DNA from: Motacilla alba alba | Taxonomy: Eukaryota; Chordata; Aves; Passeriformes; Motacillidae | DNA length: 64,000 nucleotides | Direction: 5' to 3' | NCBI RefSeq assembly: GCF_015832195.1 | Contig: NC_052017.1 | Coordinates: forward strand, 53,784,152 to 53,848,151 | In this document: one piece after another, positions 37,301 through 52,300 of the stretch | Position numbering within the stretch: the stretch's first letter is position 1 | Layout: the number at the start of each line of letters is the position of its first letter | The notes under the pieces: generated by a model | Told to the model about the DNA's origin: nothing | Seen by the model: only the letters and a program-made list of their open reading frames with translations | Databases searched by the model: none | Translations under genes and position numbers: made by a program

Positions 37301-40300
37301 ACATTACTGTATTTTCACCATAGAATCAGGGGGAAATATTTTTAGCAGCATAAGTCACAAACATGCTGTCATAGTTTAGAAATTTCAGTCTTCATGCCTT
37401 TTGTTTTCCTTTGCAACAGTTGCATAATTGAAATTAATTATTGTACAAGCTGAAAACTGTAATCTGTTTCTAGCTTTTATTCACTATTGCTCTGCCTGCT
37501 TTTGAACCAGTGACTTCAAGATGAAATGCTCTTTGCTATTCTCATTCTTAAACCAGTTTGGTTTTTTCTGCTTTGTTAAAATTCACCTGTAGGAACAACT
37601 TTTTTTAATGAAAGTAATGGAGGAAAAGATGTTTCTGTTCTCTCAATGAGCTTCCAGAGGGTCTGGTAAAGTGCTCAGGATTTAAATGCTGCACAGTAAA
37701 TAAAACAACAACTTGGAATAAAACTGTATTCCAGTTTTGGTACTATCAAGCAGCCTGGTTAAAGGCCTTAGTCTGAGTTTTTCTTGGTATTCGGTTAATG
37801 TTAGAGATTTTATTGCATTGAGAGAAATTGAGTTAGGATCCTAATTCTGAAAATAGCATAGGTAGTCCCTTTATCACTGAGGTAGTAGAAGAAGTCTGGA
37901 AACCATATCCTAAGGATGGAGAAACGGTAATGATGAAGCTGCACTTCATAGTAGTTACACAGCCTATTACGATAATTGTCCTTGTCTGGTCTGTGGCACT
38001 TGATTTTCAGCAGAAGTGGATATATCATCCAAAATAGTGGGGGATGGAGTGCTTTCTTCTGCTTGGCTCTGGATTTTTTTTCTTCTGAAGGAAGGCCAGG
38101 TAAGACCTAGAAATGGCCTATCAGGGAAGCTGTGTTTGCATTACTTCAGAACAGGGAACATTTGTTTTTTCTTTTTAAAAAACAAATAGGGGGACATCTA
38201 CTTGAGGAGCTTTAGTAAATGAGTTTGAAGTGTGTGATGGGTTGACGCTGGCCAAACACCAGTGCACCAATGAAAATCATTTATTTGTTTTCTTCTGCTA
38301 TAGTTAAGCAGAGGAGGGGAAAAGAAAACCCATGGGGTGAGATAAGGATTAGGAGAAAACACTCTAAGGGCAAAACAGGCTCAAGACTCTGAAAGGTATA
38401 AAGGAAAAAAAAACTCGTTAACAGAATTAAGAGAGGATAATGAGAACTAAATTAAACTTTTAGAACACCTTTCCCCCCATGCACTTCATGAATTACAGGG
38501 AAACTGTTGTATTATAGTCCTCACCACAGCTTGCAGAAGAATCTTAGCTCTGATGCTTGGAGCATCTCCTCCTCTCTGTCCCTCTTTTTCACCTACCTTA
38601 CCATTCTCATACTGTTCTCATGTGTCTTCCCTTTTTCCTTTTCTCTGACTCAGGAGAGAATTAGTGTTTGTAGGTGGGTTTTAGCGGTGGTTAAATACCA
38701 GTGCACTCACTTATTTCTTGTTCTGAGATAGCATTAGGAGGAAGGCAGAGCAGTCTCAACACTTGAAAAGAATATAAAGGAAACTTTATTAACAGTAATG
38801 AAAAGAAAGCATAATAAGAATCAGAATAAAACTTTTAGAACACTTCTCCTCCCCCCTAAAACCTTTTCTTTCTCACTAACAATGTACAGAAACAATTTAG
38901 TCAGTTTATCACTTCTAGAATAGTCTTAGTTCACTTAGGGAGAGAAGTCCCTCTTGTTAATTTATGGAGACTTTTCTACAAGAAAACAGTTCTCTTGTGG
39001 CTTTTAATTTCCATAAATAGCAGCCGCCCAGAAATCTGCAATCATGAAGTCCCTCCCATTTTTCACAGCTTTCTCCACAGCTGTGTTTATGGGCCATGTC
39101 AACTTATGAGGTACTATTTTAAGGATGAGCTGTTCAAGAGCAAAGGTTCTCTTTATCTATCTTTGAGATCATCTTCATATCTGAGAACAGAGGTCTTCCT
39201 CTTTCCCTGGGGCAGAGAGTCTTCATCACTTTTTTCTCTCTCTGTTCAAACTTCTTGTGGGATCACACCTACTTCAACATCTGCTTACTTTAGCATAGAG
39301 GCCTTTGCTCATATCTACAATTTGAACACTTAATCTCCCCATACTTTCAATGAGTTACAGAGAAAAAGAGTCTGATGTATCAATTACATTCTTCTCTGTA
39401 GCTTTACAAGAGGATTTCAGCCTCAAGATCAAGGTATTTTTTCATCCCTCCCATCTGGGACTTGACTCTTTCTTCAGTGACCTTGGTGTCTTCATGTGTT
39501 CTTCTATGTGTTCTCACTCTGTCCTTTTTTCTCACTTGAGGGAGGACTGAAGGTCTGCAGGTCTTACCTGTGCACTGAAAGAGTCAGTGTCTCGCCCGAG
39601 GCCTGCAGTTGGTCTCGTGACCCTAGCCAGGCTTGGTAGCTCGCAGCTGGACCTGCGTCTGGGCTGGGCTGTGGGGAGCACCCAGGATCTTGGCAGCCAG
39701 GCCAGGGCTCAGCTGCAGCACGCCAGGGGCCAATGGCCTCCCCTCGCCCTGCCCAGCAGCTGATGGGGCCCGGCCCAGCTGAGATGGAGGCTGGGCCAGC
39801 CTTGTCAACTGCTCAGGGCCGGAAGCAAAAGAGAACTTCTTGGGATGTTTTCATGTTTAACGTGTGTATTTACAGAGGCGCGTCCAGCTTTCTCAGTGGT
39901 TTAACAGATTGTCAATTCTTAAAACTAAATACTGATTGGGTTTGTTTTTTTTTTTGCCAGAGACGACGGAAACTGCTAGCAGCTCTTCTTAGGAAAGTGT
40001 TGAGGCACTTCTGTGAATGCCTCGAATGCAAAACCAGCACAGCAGGTTCATTTGTTCTCAAGTTCTACCAATTGAAACAGTTTTTGTAGAATTCTGCAGT
40101 GCTGAAAGGTTAATCTTGTCCAGGCTTTGCAGTCAGGGAATTGCTCACCATACCTCTCTCTCAGCTGGTCACTGGTCTCTGCTAGCACTGTGCAAGCTGT
40201 GCTGACTGCCGGCTCCACTCCACACCTTTTCTTCATTCAGGACACCAAAAAAAGAAACGCTGCTGCCACTGCTTTTGTCTTTCTGTCTGCAGCATGGCTG

Positions 40301-43300
40301 GTTAAAAGCGTCCAAGAAAATAAAGTCCATTATGAGCCCTGCTGAGAGAGCTGCAGCCACAGCGGGGTCAAGCAGCCCCCTCCCAGAAAGGGGCCCCAGC
40401 TGGCCCCCTACTCTTCTGCACAGAGCAGTGAGCAAGAGAGCTTCCTGCGTTTTTTTCATTCTTGAATGTGTTATCATAGAGGCGTTTCCAGCTTTTCTAA
40501 TTGGCTTAGCAGTGTGCTAGTTTTCCAAGCTAGCCAGTGATTGGTTTTACCAGGCATGGAGAAAGCCACTAGCAGCTCCTCACAGAGAATCACTTCCATG
40601 GCTGACTTTTTCCCTCTTCACCAAAAATCAATTATTGCAAAACTAGCGCAAGGTGCTATCTCTTTAAGAACCAAATTAGATTCTAAATTATACTTTATGT
40701 GTTTCTTGATTGTAAAGAGTAACAATCTTCTAGAGGTTTTGCAACAATGAAAATAAAAAATTTTAAATCTTTGTTGTGAATTTCCAGCTATTTTTTCAGA
40801 AATAATGATTATTTAAATTATTTCTAAACTATAACATGGGTTCCAGTTAGTGTGAGAAGAAGCAGGATTTGGGCTAGGGTTTTTTCCTGACTTTCGTGTC
40901 AGAATGGCAGGCAATAGGTTGTCTTACATGCAGTTTCTTTCAAAAGTGGCAGCATCAGAGGCAAACACCAAAGAAGACTGACATTACAATGGAAGAACTT
41001 TGAGTGAATAGCTGCCTCCGTTACAATGATAGTGTTACATCCTCATTGCCTACCTCAGTAATTTGCATCTTTTGACAATTTTGACTTTTAAAACTTTCCA
41101 AAGACAAACCTTTATCCTGTCCCTATTCTTACTAGAATTGGTCATCATCTTCAAATAGATTTTTCCAAGTGATGCTGAGGAAAAATAAGACTCTACTGGT
41201 GTGCATACATAATGCAGTTAATAGTGGGTCAGATTACTTGGAGTTGAACATATTTGCTGTTAGGGTAGAAGGAAGTGGCCAAATGTCCAGAAATATTCCT
41301 GGATTCCTTCTGATATCAGATAGATAATACACCAACTTAATGTGTAGGGCTCAAAACTTCTACCCCTCATCTTTAAAGTACAAGTTGTATCTGGATGCCT
41401 GCAGTCATAAGGATTTATAAAGACCGACTGTTACGTGACTGTGAAATAGGAATATAACAAGGAAGAGGGGCATAAGGCAAATTTACCTCATCACAGGTAT
41501 AACCCAGTTGTTATTGTACTTAAAAGTTGTGAGCAGGGTAAGCATTTAGTAGGTAAAGATTAGGAGTTTTTCTTCATCCTTGTGTTCTCAAAAAACAAAC
41601 AAATAACCTATTCATTGGTTTTACCAGATAGCACAGGGACTTTGACATGGTCAAGGGTGAGTCAAAGGGATCTCCCAACTGTGTTGTGACATGAAGATGT
41701 TACTTCCTTAAATTCATCTACAGAGGCTAGCAATTTGTTACAACTTGCTGCTTAATATTTTCTACTTATTATATTTATTTTCTAGTTTTTATTTTATTTC
41801 TACTCCTGCATGTGTTAAGTCATGTGTTGCTACCATGTGATATTTTCACTTGCAGTAGGTTTCTACTTTTATTAACTCTCCTGCATGTGTTAAATCACAT
41901 GTTGCTCCCATGTGATATTTTCACTTGCAGTAGGTTTTTTTTCTGGATATTTTTATTCATTTGCCGTATTCCCTTGTATTGCAAATGAGCAGTGTACTCA
42001 TTTGCATATGTCAACCTTGAATTAGTAAATAAAATTCCTTTTTTTTTTCTGAGTATTTTAAGAACATCTGTGCCTTTAAGATATGGAAAAAGGTCATGGA
42101 AATCCAGGATGGTAATTGTCTACATTGCCAAATCCATTTCCTCAGTAGTCAGTCTTGATCTCTGTCCTCTTAATGTCTCTGAGCTCTCTGGGTGTGCTGC
42201 TGAGATGGGAGCTGTGGCCTGCCTTTTCCAAGAACCACCCATACTATATTTGCTGAGCTGTTCGTGCTGGATTCTGGTGTCCTGTGAACAGCTGTTTCAT
42301 GTCAGGCTATAAACAGTCATTACACCCTGTATTGGAAAGCTATGCCATGAGGGTTGCCTGGCTGGAAGTGAGCTTCCAGCTGAGGACATGGTAGTTTTGG
42401 AAAGGAAGAAGATGGGGTTCCTGGCAGGCATACTGAAAAGTGTTGAAATTGGACCTGTAGTCTAGGCTGAGAGGGCTTGATAAAGTGTTTGAGGGAAGTA
42501 AGGGGATCAGCAAAGGTCCATCTGAGGATTACAAGAGGATGGAACAGAGGAGATTTATACGAGGGGGGCTTGGGGAAGACTTGTGAGCCTTCAAGACTGC
42601 AGTCTTAAAAGTGGATTATGAGTGTTAGAGTGGGAGTGTGTTTTGGACAATTGGGTTATAGGTGAGTTGGTTTGACTGGTACTGTGAAGGCAGTCCTTTA
42701 ACCTTAATAATATTTTGGTGGGGTAGAGTCACTGATTTCCTTTTCCATTTGTGTCCCAAAACTGAGAGTAACCCTGTCAGCAGACCTAGTCCTACAGAGC
42801 TGTAGTGGAGAGTTGCTCTGCCTGCATCTTGCCTTGTTGTCCAAATCAGCAATGTTGAAGAATTTTCTCATTGTCCTAGCTGACCAAGGATGTCTAAACT
42901 GAAGCATTATTTCCAGGGTGAAGAAACTGTATGGTTTGTCAAGCTTAATTACTGCCATTAGATACAAGGAAAGTATGATAAGTCTTATTTTTTTTATCAT
43001 ACAGCTATTAGAAAATGTTTTGGTGTGAAATATGGTAAAGAAGGAAGTGAGAAATGATGCACATGGATATTCGCGGGGTGATACTGAGAATATAGAGGCT
43101 TCTGTCTGATTATCTGGATTACCAGATTGTCTGAACTACATTTAGCCTAAATATAATGTGGGTAGAGAAAACTAGATATGACAAATAAGTGAACCTGCTT
43201 GTTTGAGGGACTTGGTGTTAGATATTTTCCCTGTAGGTGTTGGGAAATGGGGTTCAGCAACAGTAAAATCAGGTTTATCTGTAAATCCATATCTCTTTAC

Positions 43301-46300
43301 CTTGAATGAATGGAAATTAGTTGGGTCCTTACAAGTTCTGAGGCTGAAAATAGTCATAATGTCTTTATTGGGCCTAAGGAGGCATTATGATCCATTTGGT
43401 GCAGCTCTCGGATATAGAAGTGCTGTGAAGGTTTAAATAAAAATCTTTATCTGTATCTTTTCTTGGGTAGTACTTGTCTTGTCATGGAAATCTTGTGGCA
43501 GTTAACTTTAAGTTTTTAAGGTTCTTGGTGGGCTCCCTTGTCCAAAGTAAGGTTTGCACAGCCGTCCTAGGTGCAATCCTGCCCTTCCAAGCAATTCTGG
43601 TGTTAAAAAGGGTTTGCAGAGAGCCAGGGGGTCAGATGTTGGTGTAAAACCCCACTGATGGTGTTCCTTTCATAGCAGTCTGGCTAGAAGTCATCCATTC
43701 TGCTTCTCAGCCGCACACCAGGCACTTGGCTAAGTACTCTTTGCTCCCATGTCAAATAAGGGATTTATAGATGAAAGATCATTTGCAGCCAACCTCACAG
43801 GCCCTCAAAACTAAAGCTGAGACAATCAGTCAATGCCCTGATTAAGACATTATTTCTATTTAAAAAAATTAGGAGTTGGAGATGGTTATACCTTGGATCA
43901 AGTCAAGATGTCAAAACCAAGGAAAGTAATAAATGATGTTGGCAACTGTGTTCTGCTGGGTATTTTGCTGCACTTTGAGCTTCTGCACATATACAAGAGA
44001 AATAAGGAACTATCCCTGGAGACTTCATTTTGGGGCTTGAGGTCTTTTTATGTTGGTTTATTTTTCTTTTTATATTTGTCGTTGAATTTCTATAAGAAGT
44101 GGAGATGCCCCCAGCAGAGCACTAAGCTTGTGTTTATTCATTTTTGCATAACTTAAAATGTTCTATGAAGTTTTATTTTAATTCAAAAATAAATTTGAGT
44201 TGGTTTCTTTGGTTCTACTGGAGATTTTCATATAGTGTGTCAACTAGTAATTCTGGAGCTCTAACTAGTTAGTTTAATTTTTTTCTTCTGTGTGATAGTG
44301 ATGACTATTTAAATAAATAAAAGTGCTGATATGATTTCTCCAGGTCTGACCTGTATTAAATATCAAGAAAAGTTACTCCCACAAATTGCCTAGTAGTCTC
44401 TTCTCACCTTTTTGCAGTAGTATTGGGGTTGCGCTTTCTGCAGCAGAATGAGGTTTTTTGCTTTGGTTTCGGTTTTTGGTTTCTGGGGTTTTTTTTAATA
44501 AGATTTTATAATGCGTCCTAAGCATTTAAGTATTCAGACAGTCAGAGGCAGAGCCTTTGAATGACCGAGTAAGCTAGAGGGTGTTGCAATTTAGGAATGG
44601 TACTCCTCACTTTAGTGCTCCCACTGAGACTCTGCAAACCACATGCTTCTTGTTTGTTCCCCTCCTCCCCTTCCCCTTGGTTGGGCTGGAGAGGAGAGGT
44701 ACAAGGCACAAAAGGGAAAGATGATGGGTTGAGATAAGAACAATTTACTGGAAACAGCAATGAGATAAGAAAATGAACAGTAACAGTGACAGTACTAATA
44801 ACTAAAGTGTACAAAAGAGAGAGAGTGATTCACATGCAAAAATACTCACATACTCACCTGCTACTCTGGGTTGGAACCAGCAGTACCCAACTCCTCCTCT
44901 CAGAGAAGGGATTCCTCTTCCTCAGTGTGGGTCCTCCCCACACTTGGCAATGGCATGAGGTGGTATGGGATAGCTTCTCTGTGCTAGTCATGCTTCCTCT
45001 GGCTACTGCAAAAATTAACCCTGTCCTGGCCAGGAGGAAATGAAGTAATTCACCATTTTTCTTATAATCTCTGAAATCAATGTAAACTTGAAAGAAAGCA
45101 TGTTAAAAAAGAAAATTAATGGTAAGGTTTTTGTTTATTTTGTCTTTTTTTCTTTTACAGACATAACCTTTTAAGAAGGCCTATGACACTAGGGCCTTGT
45201 TGGAGTAGGGTGTAAGTGTGTCCTTTTTGAAATTGCTTCAGTGATGGACTTCAGCTGTCTTTGTATTGGAGTTTAAATGCTTTGCAGGATCAAAACTTGC
45301 AGGCGTAAACAAGTCTGGACATTTAGAGTAATTGCAATTTTATCTGGGACCGGACAGAAGATGTGCAGCAAAGGGGAAGGACACTTCCCTTACAATGTAT
45401 GCAATGTTTATTTCCATAAAGGCTTTGAAAAACTTTGAGGGCAAATTGTGTGGTAAGGATGACACTTTTGCTGTCAGTACCTGTAACATAATTAGAGTAT
45501 CTGTAATGAATAGAGCAGTGTTCATCTGACTGACTGTCCTGTGGGCAGATCCTCTGCTGCAGGAGGAAATGTGGGCTAAAGGAATAACTTTGGAAACTGC
45601 CCACAGGTTCCTTCTGGAAATTTTCTTCACAAGGACTGATTTCAGATTTTTTTTCTTTTTTCCTACTCATGGTTCCAGCACAGCAGTTCCTGTAGGCAAA
45701 GCTAGGAAAGATGGGGCAGAATATCTGAAGAAGGTTGTGAACCTGAGTTCAGAAAGGCTGGTGAGAATCCCTTGCAGTGGTACTGCCCTGTTGAGAGCTT
45801 GTTGCACATGTGTAGGTCTTGTTAGTTTTGTAAATCTGTTTCAGAGGAAGAGTTGGTGTTCCATAGCTGCTGGGTGAATGAGAAGGAATTTGTTTTCAGT
45901 TCAGGAGTGTTCAGCCAGTGACAACTGGAAAAGCTCTCAGTAGGAAGGAGTTTGTATTAGTCTTAGGGGCTAATCAGGGTATTTCATTCAGTTGGAAATG
46001 TGCTTTCAGTGGGAAATGTTTATGGATGCCTTTTCTTTACAGCATATTTTAGCGATATGACTGCTAGCTTTAGCTTTAAAAGGCAAGTGGAAAATCAAAT
46101 GGAGTATGAGTTTCAAGTTAGCATTCCTGTTGTTGAAAAATGGTCATTATTTATTTTATCACATCACAAAGGTACCTTCCTCCTGACAGCTCTGTGGGTC
46201 TCCTTGCCTTTCAGATTTTAAGGCTGCCATGTGTGCTTTACAAAATGTGGTTTACACATTTTGTGCAGTAAATATTTATTTTTCTCTTGAAACATTTGTC

Positions 46301-49300
46301 AAACATCTCAAAATTTAGTATTGTTATTTCAGATAATTTTAGGCATTAAATATTGAAGTAGAATTAAGTGGTGGTACAAAAAGCAGTGTTGCAATATTTC
46401 TTTTCGAATTTTTAGAATCCTCTAGGAGGGTTTAATTAAAAGTGTCATACAGTTAGTAAAAATATGTGTAAGTTCAGAAATTGATTTTTTATTATTTTTC
46501 CCTTAAAAAAGGAAATCTGTGAGTTCTCTTGTATGGGGTAAATTTCACTCTGTTTATATCCTAGCTTTGCTGCAAGTCAGGACTTGTACTATTCCTCTAG
46601 GTTGTCATAGAAACACAGCTAACTGACATCTCAACTCAGGCTGCTCATGGTTTAATTTGTGGGTTTTCAAGATTATTAAAATTTAACAAAAATTATTGAT
46701 TTGCTTTTATTAACACTGGCTTGTGTTTACTTTAGAAGTTCAAACTGCATAAAAGCTTTTCCTGGTAGAAAAATACCTTTAAAATTATTAAACCCTGATA
46801 CTCTAAATAAGAGATCATGAAATGCATTTAATATATGGGAGTCTGAAGCAGTAATCTTGAATTTTTTAAAATCACCTTTTTATTTCATTTTGTTTACAGT
46901 AAAGTGCTCCAACCTCATTTCAATTCACCTTTTAGCTTGACTTTTATTTAACATAGAAGATACCTGTCAAGAAAGCGTGAAATAGGTACATCATCATGCC
47001 TAATATTTGGGAGTTTTCATTTTATTTACTTACTTTGAAGTCTGGCAGAACGCTTTGGTGCACTGACTTTTGAAAGTATGTATTTTTTGTATATGCATGT
47101 GCAGAAAAAATTACTTAGTTTTCACTCATAAATAAGACAGGTAAATCTTATTTACAGTAACTTTATTTAATGGTCCATGGATGAATGATTTTATGCAAAC
47201 TACTCCAGAGACTAGAATTAACTTTTCATGTTGGTTGCACATTGGATGTCCTGGTCCCAGCAACATGTGGGATCTAATAAAAACTAGATGACTGGAGTTC
47301 AATTTTTACTCTTATGAATTTATTCAATGATTGCCCATGCATTTCAAGTGTAGTCTTTGTAAGCAGTGTATAAAATGCAGTAATGTGTTAATTGTTATAA
47401 AATGGACACATACTTCCTTACACTGTCCTTCCATCAAATGTATGGATTTTAATTTGACTTTACCTCCTCCCTCTACCTTGTAGCCATTTATTAACGATCT
47501 GTAGGCATGAGGAATTTGACTGATTTTTATACAGACCTGTAAGTTGACATTGTCATTCTGTCTAGTAACAACTTTGTTCAGTGTTAGATTTACTGAATAA
47601 AATTGTTTCTTAGTGGACATTTTGACATCCCACTTCATACTCCTACGTCATGCACTGCTGACATCCCTGTATTAATCTCATTTGTATTCTGTCATAAAAC
47701 TCTCACACAACATTTTAAAACAGGCTGTCTTTGCAGCATATTTCTATAGGCATGGGACTAAATATTGGGTGTTTCCATAGGTATATATGGCTTTTTTGTG
47801 TTTTGTATGAGCTTATGTACATGTTACCATATATGGTGGTAGCACACATAGTAAATGGCTGTACTGTTTAACTTGGAAAATAGTGGCTTTAATACTGCAA
47901 AAACAATTTAAACAAAATGCATTTTCTTAACCTGTTAACATATCTCTCTTCCAAATTTATTTTTGCATTGTGTCTACAAGAAAGTGTTTCACAAATACAG
48001 TTCTGCTGTAGGCTGACACTGCATTTCTAGGAATTGGAAGGCAGTGGGAAGTCAAGGCACTCCTTTAACTAGGGCACTGCACTGGTATATTCTGGTTGCT
48101 TAAGAATAAAAGATGTTTTATGTGGGAAACGTACACAGTGTTGGTATATTCATTACAGTCAATAGCAAGTGTAGGAGAATATCATTGCAGGTATGCTGTT
48201 TCCCAGTGAGGACCAAGGGATATATAAGGGTTTGTGTATGTCTGTGCATGTATAAGATTAACTGAGACTTACTGAAGCCTGTGGAATCTCTCTGGCATTG
48301 TACTTCTGTAGACTGTCTGTTACAGATAGGTGCCTGTGACCAAAGAGCTATTTTGCAGTTAGGATTTTCTTTTCCTAAGAGATAAGCATGTTGGGTCTTC
48401 TTTGAGCAATAAATTTGCTGCTTAGGGTTTTTTTGTTTGGTTGGTTGATTGGTTTTGTTTTTGTTTTAGCTTGGATTCCTTTCTCTTCACTCTTTCCCCC
48501 ATGATCCTTCCTTGCTTTTGTGTAGTGATTGGGAGATAATACCTAACATGCTTGAAAAGAGAGGAATGCTTCAGTATTTACCAGAAAAAGATCCTAACAT
48601 GCAGAAGATAAAAGTGATTCATAGGAGTATGATGTGTCCAGATCCTCTTCCCAGAAAACATACTTATAATATTTTTTTTTACCATAAGCCCATTGGTGGA
48701 TTTTATACAATTAACTTATTCCTAGTGGATTCTTCTTATTTTTGTTCACAGCATTTTGCCTCTATCCTTCCTACAGAGGTGCAGCATCTTGTAAAGGTCA
48801 TGAAGTTTATTGTAATGTGCATGCTTCAGCTTTCAGTTCATTGTGGCTACAGTGGCACACTTTATTTTATCATCATTTATTATCATATCCATCATTTTTG
48901 TATTTTACTTCTAAATTGCAAATGACTAACTTTATGTAACAAAGTACACATGCACATTTTTTCCTGCTTTTTAGATATCAAGTAAGTGCCTCCTACAGCT
49001 AAATTGACATGCTGCTATAGACACTTTGCACTCAGAACTTTGGAGTAAAAAGAAAAACCAGTAACAAAAAAGTACAGCCCAAACCCCTTCAGATGATTAG
49101 ACTGTGAAAGTTTGGCTTTTGATTGTAATGGCTGTTGTGAAGAGATCGCAGTGATCCATCTTCGCCTGTTGCTGTGTTATAGCTTTGGGGTATCTTTTAA
49201 TTTGTTTATATCTAAAATAAACTTCTAAGTATTTTTGTTGTTTTTTCTCTCTTGCTCCCTTTTCCTTACCCTCCTAAAAATTTAGGAAGATGAGAGTGAA

Positions 49301-52300
49301 GAAGAACCTAAGCTCAAGTATGAACGGCTTTCTAATGGAGTGACTGAAATTCTCCAGAAGGATGCAGCCAGCTGCATGACAGTGCATGAAAAGGTATTAT
49401 GTGACTTTGTGGCTGAGATAGCACTTCTGCTTGGTTTTATATATTTGTCTGTGCTTATAATGCACCAGTATATTTCTGTGTAGAGGTGATGCCAAATCTA
49501 GAGTTGCACTGCAAGGCAACAGTAACGTAAACAAAATTCACCATTAACCTCTATTGAGAAATCCACATTTTCTCAGTGATAAAACAAGTAGTTCATATGG
49601 TTCAATTAACAGCAGATCTCTCAGAATCAATTCCCTTCTTGTTTGTATCAAGCATTTTTTCAGTAGGAAACACATTTTCTCAATGGGGAAATTAGATGAC
49701 AATTCAAGATGCAGTGATTTGTTAGATGAGATGTTTACATAAGCGACTAGAAAAATGCTCACTCAGATTTAATTATGAATAGTATTACGAACTGCAATCA
49801 GAATTCAGTCCTAACTTTTCTTTATTCAGAAACGGAGTTGTTATATACTGTGCTTATTTGTACAGCTGTGTCAGTAAAGACCGACTTGATCATGCCAGGA
49901 ACTTAGCATATATTCGGCTGTGGAAGATATGTTAATACAGTGTAGAAGAAAGTAATTATTGTATTTTTTGTTTGCTTAGGCTTTACTTTTGGGGGGGTCA
50001 TACTAACAGTTCCCTATCCCCCTTCCCTGATTCATTATGTTAAAAAGAGAGGAACTGCGCATGCTAGAGATTTAGATGTACAAGAGGGATGATAAGGATA
50101 AAGTAATAGACAATGCAAAGTAAAGAAATTTTAAAAATAATTAATATTTTGTTCTTAAACGAAATAAACTTCATATGCTTCTTTAGTGACTTAAACAATT
50201 GTTTTTGTGTTTTATGAGTTCTCTTTATACATACTGAAAAACGTTTTAGAATATAGAGGCATTCTGAAGTGAATCTATAAGAGTGAGTTAATGATTTGTC
50301 AACTACTAGTATGTTAAACATAGTAGCTATTTTCTGAATATTTAATTTTCATAGCCAGTAGTATCTCCTTAACAGTTATTGTTGAGGGATCTATCTTTAT
50401 TATTTGGCTATATTTTTAGATTGACTTGTGCTGTGTTTCTTTTCCTCAGAGGACTGTTGCTATGGCTCAAGAGGCTCTTAAGATGAAGCTTGTATTTTAA
50501 CTGTGTGAATGAAAACAATAAGTCTTTTTAAAATGTTTTTGACAACTTAGAATTACACAGACATTTGGAAAATTGGCAAGCGTTCCTTTTTGTCTGTGGC
50601 TTGTTTCTGTTACCTTTTATTCCTGCATCTCAGGTAAATTTTGAAAGCCAAGAGTTTAACAGGGTTTTTCTGTAAGGATGTGCACAGATAGAGCTTTTGC
50701 TATAGTGTCACAAAGCGTGACAACACAGGAAAACAGTTGAAGTATCCCTGCACTTTCAGTTTTCCAGCAAACTAGATACACTACTTATGAGAAGAATCAA
50801 TATTGTTAGAAGCCAGGTACTGCAGTCTTTTAGGAATAGGTCTCTTGCAACAGAGAGCTTAAAAATGAAGCTGGGTTATAGGTTTTGCAAGGGTATTTCT
50901 GTTTCATTCTGGTTGGTTTTTTTTGGAATTTTTTTTCCTGAATGAACAGGAAAAGCCCTGCTAAATGCTATCATTAGAAAAATTATACAGTAATATGTAA
51001 AATATGACTCTGACTAAAGCAGTTTAACTTTGCTGGGAATCCTGAGATCTGGTTTCTGCATTCAGACTCATTTCCCCCCAGAATTTTTTTTTTTTTCATT
51101 TTTGCTGCTAAAGCATCATATTTTCACCAGGCTTGCTGTCTGCACTGGATGACTAATCGTCATGGCACCTGGTGCATTCAAGCAGGCCTGTGCAGTGGAA
51201 TAGTCATACCTAGTTATGTCTGCACACCTGATGTTTTATTAACCAGTATTGATTTTTTTACCCGGGGGACTTTTTTCTTCCTGAAAAAAGGCAACCTTGC
51301 AGGAGTGAAAGGCATTGCGGGGAATGAATTTCTAATGAACGCCTTCTTTCCTTTTCTTGCCTCCTTTTAATGTAGCTTCATATTTTAAGTGCCTGAACAG
51401 AAATTTCATTTTAAGCAATTCCATTTTGATAAATCCTTTTAAACCTTGACTTTCTGTAAGGTTATTTTTTAAAGATTGTGCTGCCTGACTGACACGCTTA
51501 GCAGTGCCTGTAAATTTGAGCATTTCATTATAGGTTGCAATGAAGCATGCTCACATGCAGTGAAATACAGAGAATTGAGTAGCCTAGACTATTTCAGTAA
51601 TGCTGAAAGTGGGAGGGTGGGGGAGGGGGAAAATAAAAGAAACCTCTGTCATAAACCAAGTAGTACTGAAATTCTATCTTTTCTGTTTAGGTGTAGTTCA
51701 CATGGTTCAATTAACAGCAGATCTCTCAGAATCAATTTCCTTCTTGTTTGTATCAAATAAGTTTGTGATAGTATGGATTTATGGTGAGATTTCTTTATTT
51801 TGCTACTGTTTTTTTAGAATGGAACTCCTGAGATTTCCAAGCAAGTGTATTTGTCTTGGGAGTATTCTGTTTAGGAATGTTACTATGTGAAGGAAAGCAA
51901 ATCCAGGAGTTATCTGGATGCTTAAATGCACTGTCATACACCTTCCATAATTCAACTGTATTTTACCAGCGGCTTACAGTTGGCCTTTTGCTGTGTTTGA
52001 ACACTTTGTTTTTATTTTAATAATGAAGGAGAATTAAAAATAAAGCTCAAAGGAAACATTAGGATTGAAACAAAGCTGCAGAAATTATCTGGGAACTATT
52101 TCAGATCTTTGTTGGTTCTTGCTCTCACACTGCATTTTTAATTTGCTGCCACAGTACATCAGCTGGTGTATAACAGACTGCAGACCCACCATTAGTTGTC
52201 AGTGGATAAGGGTCCTCATGACTCATTCTGACAGCTAACTTGCACTATCACAGTAATATGGGCTTGAAGCCCAGTTTTATTCTTTGGGTACAGTTAAAAT

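Larger units (their letters stand above)
32104..49285 (+). other. VPS41 intron 2 (17 kb)
   Basis: Long AT-rich intron with GTAACC donor and TTTAG acceptor. It hosts the ERVL-like LTR cluster (38233-40650), a minus-strand LTR (about 44565-45040), a 42-bp imperfect repeat (33897-33980) and a 75-bp tandem duplication (41803-41938). Elsewhere nothing was recognised. ORFs such as 48512-48925 look random. Confidence 0.85.

Noticed and set aside
48512..48925. 137-codon ORF within VPS41 intron 2
   Set aside because: No domain; intronic and T-rich. No splice sites tie it to the exons.
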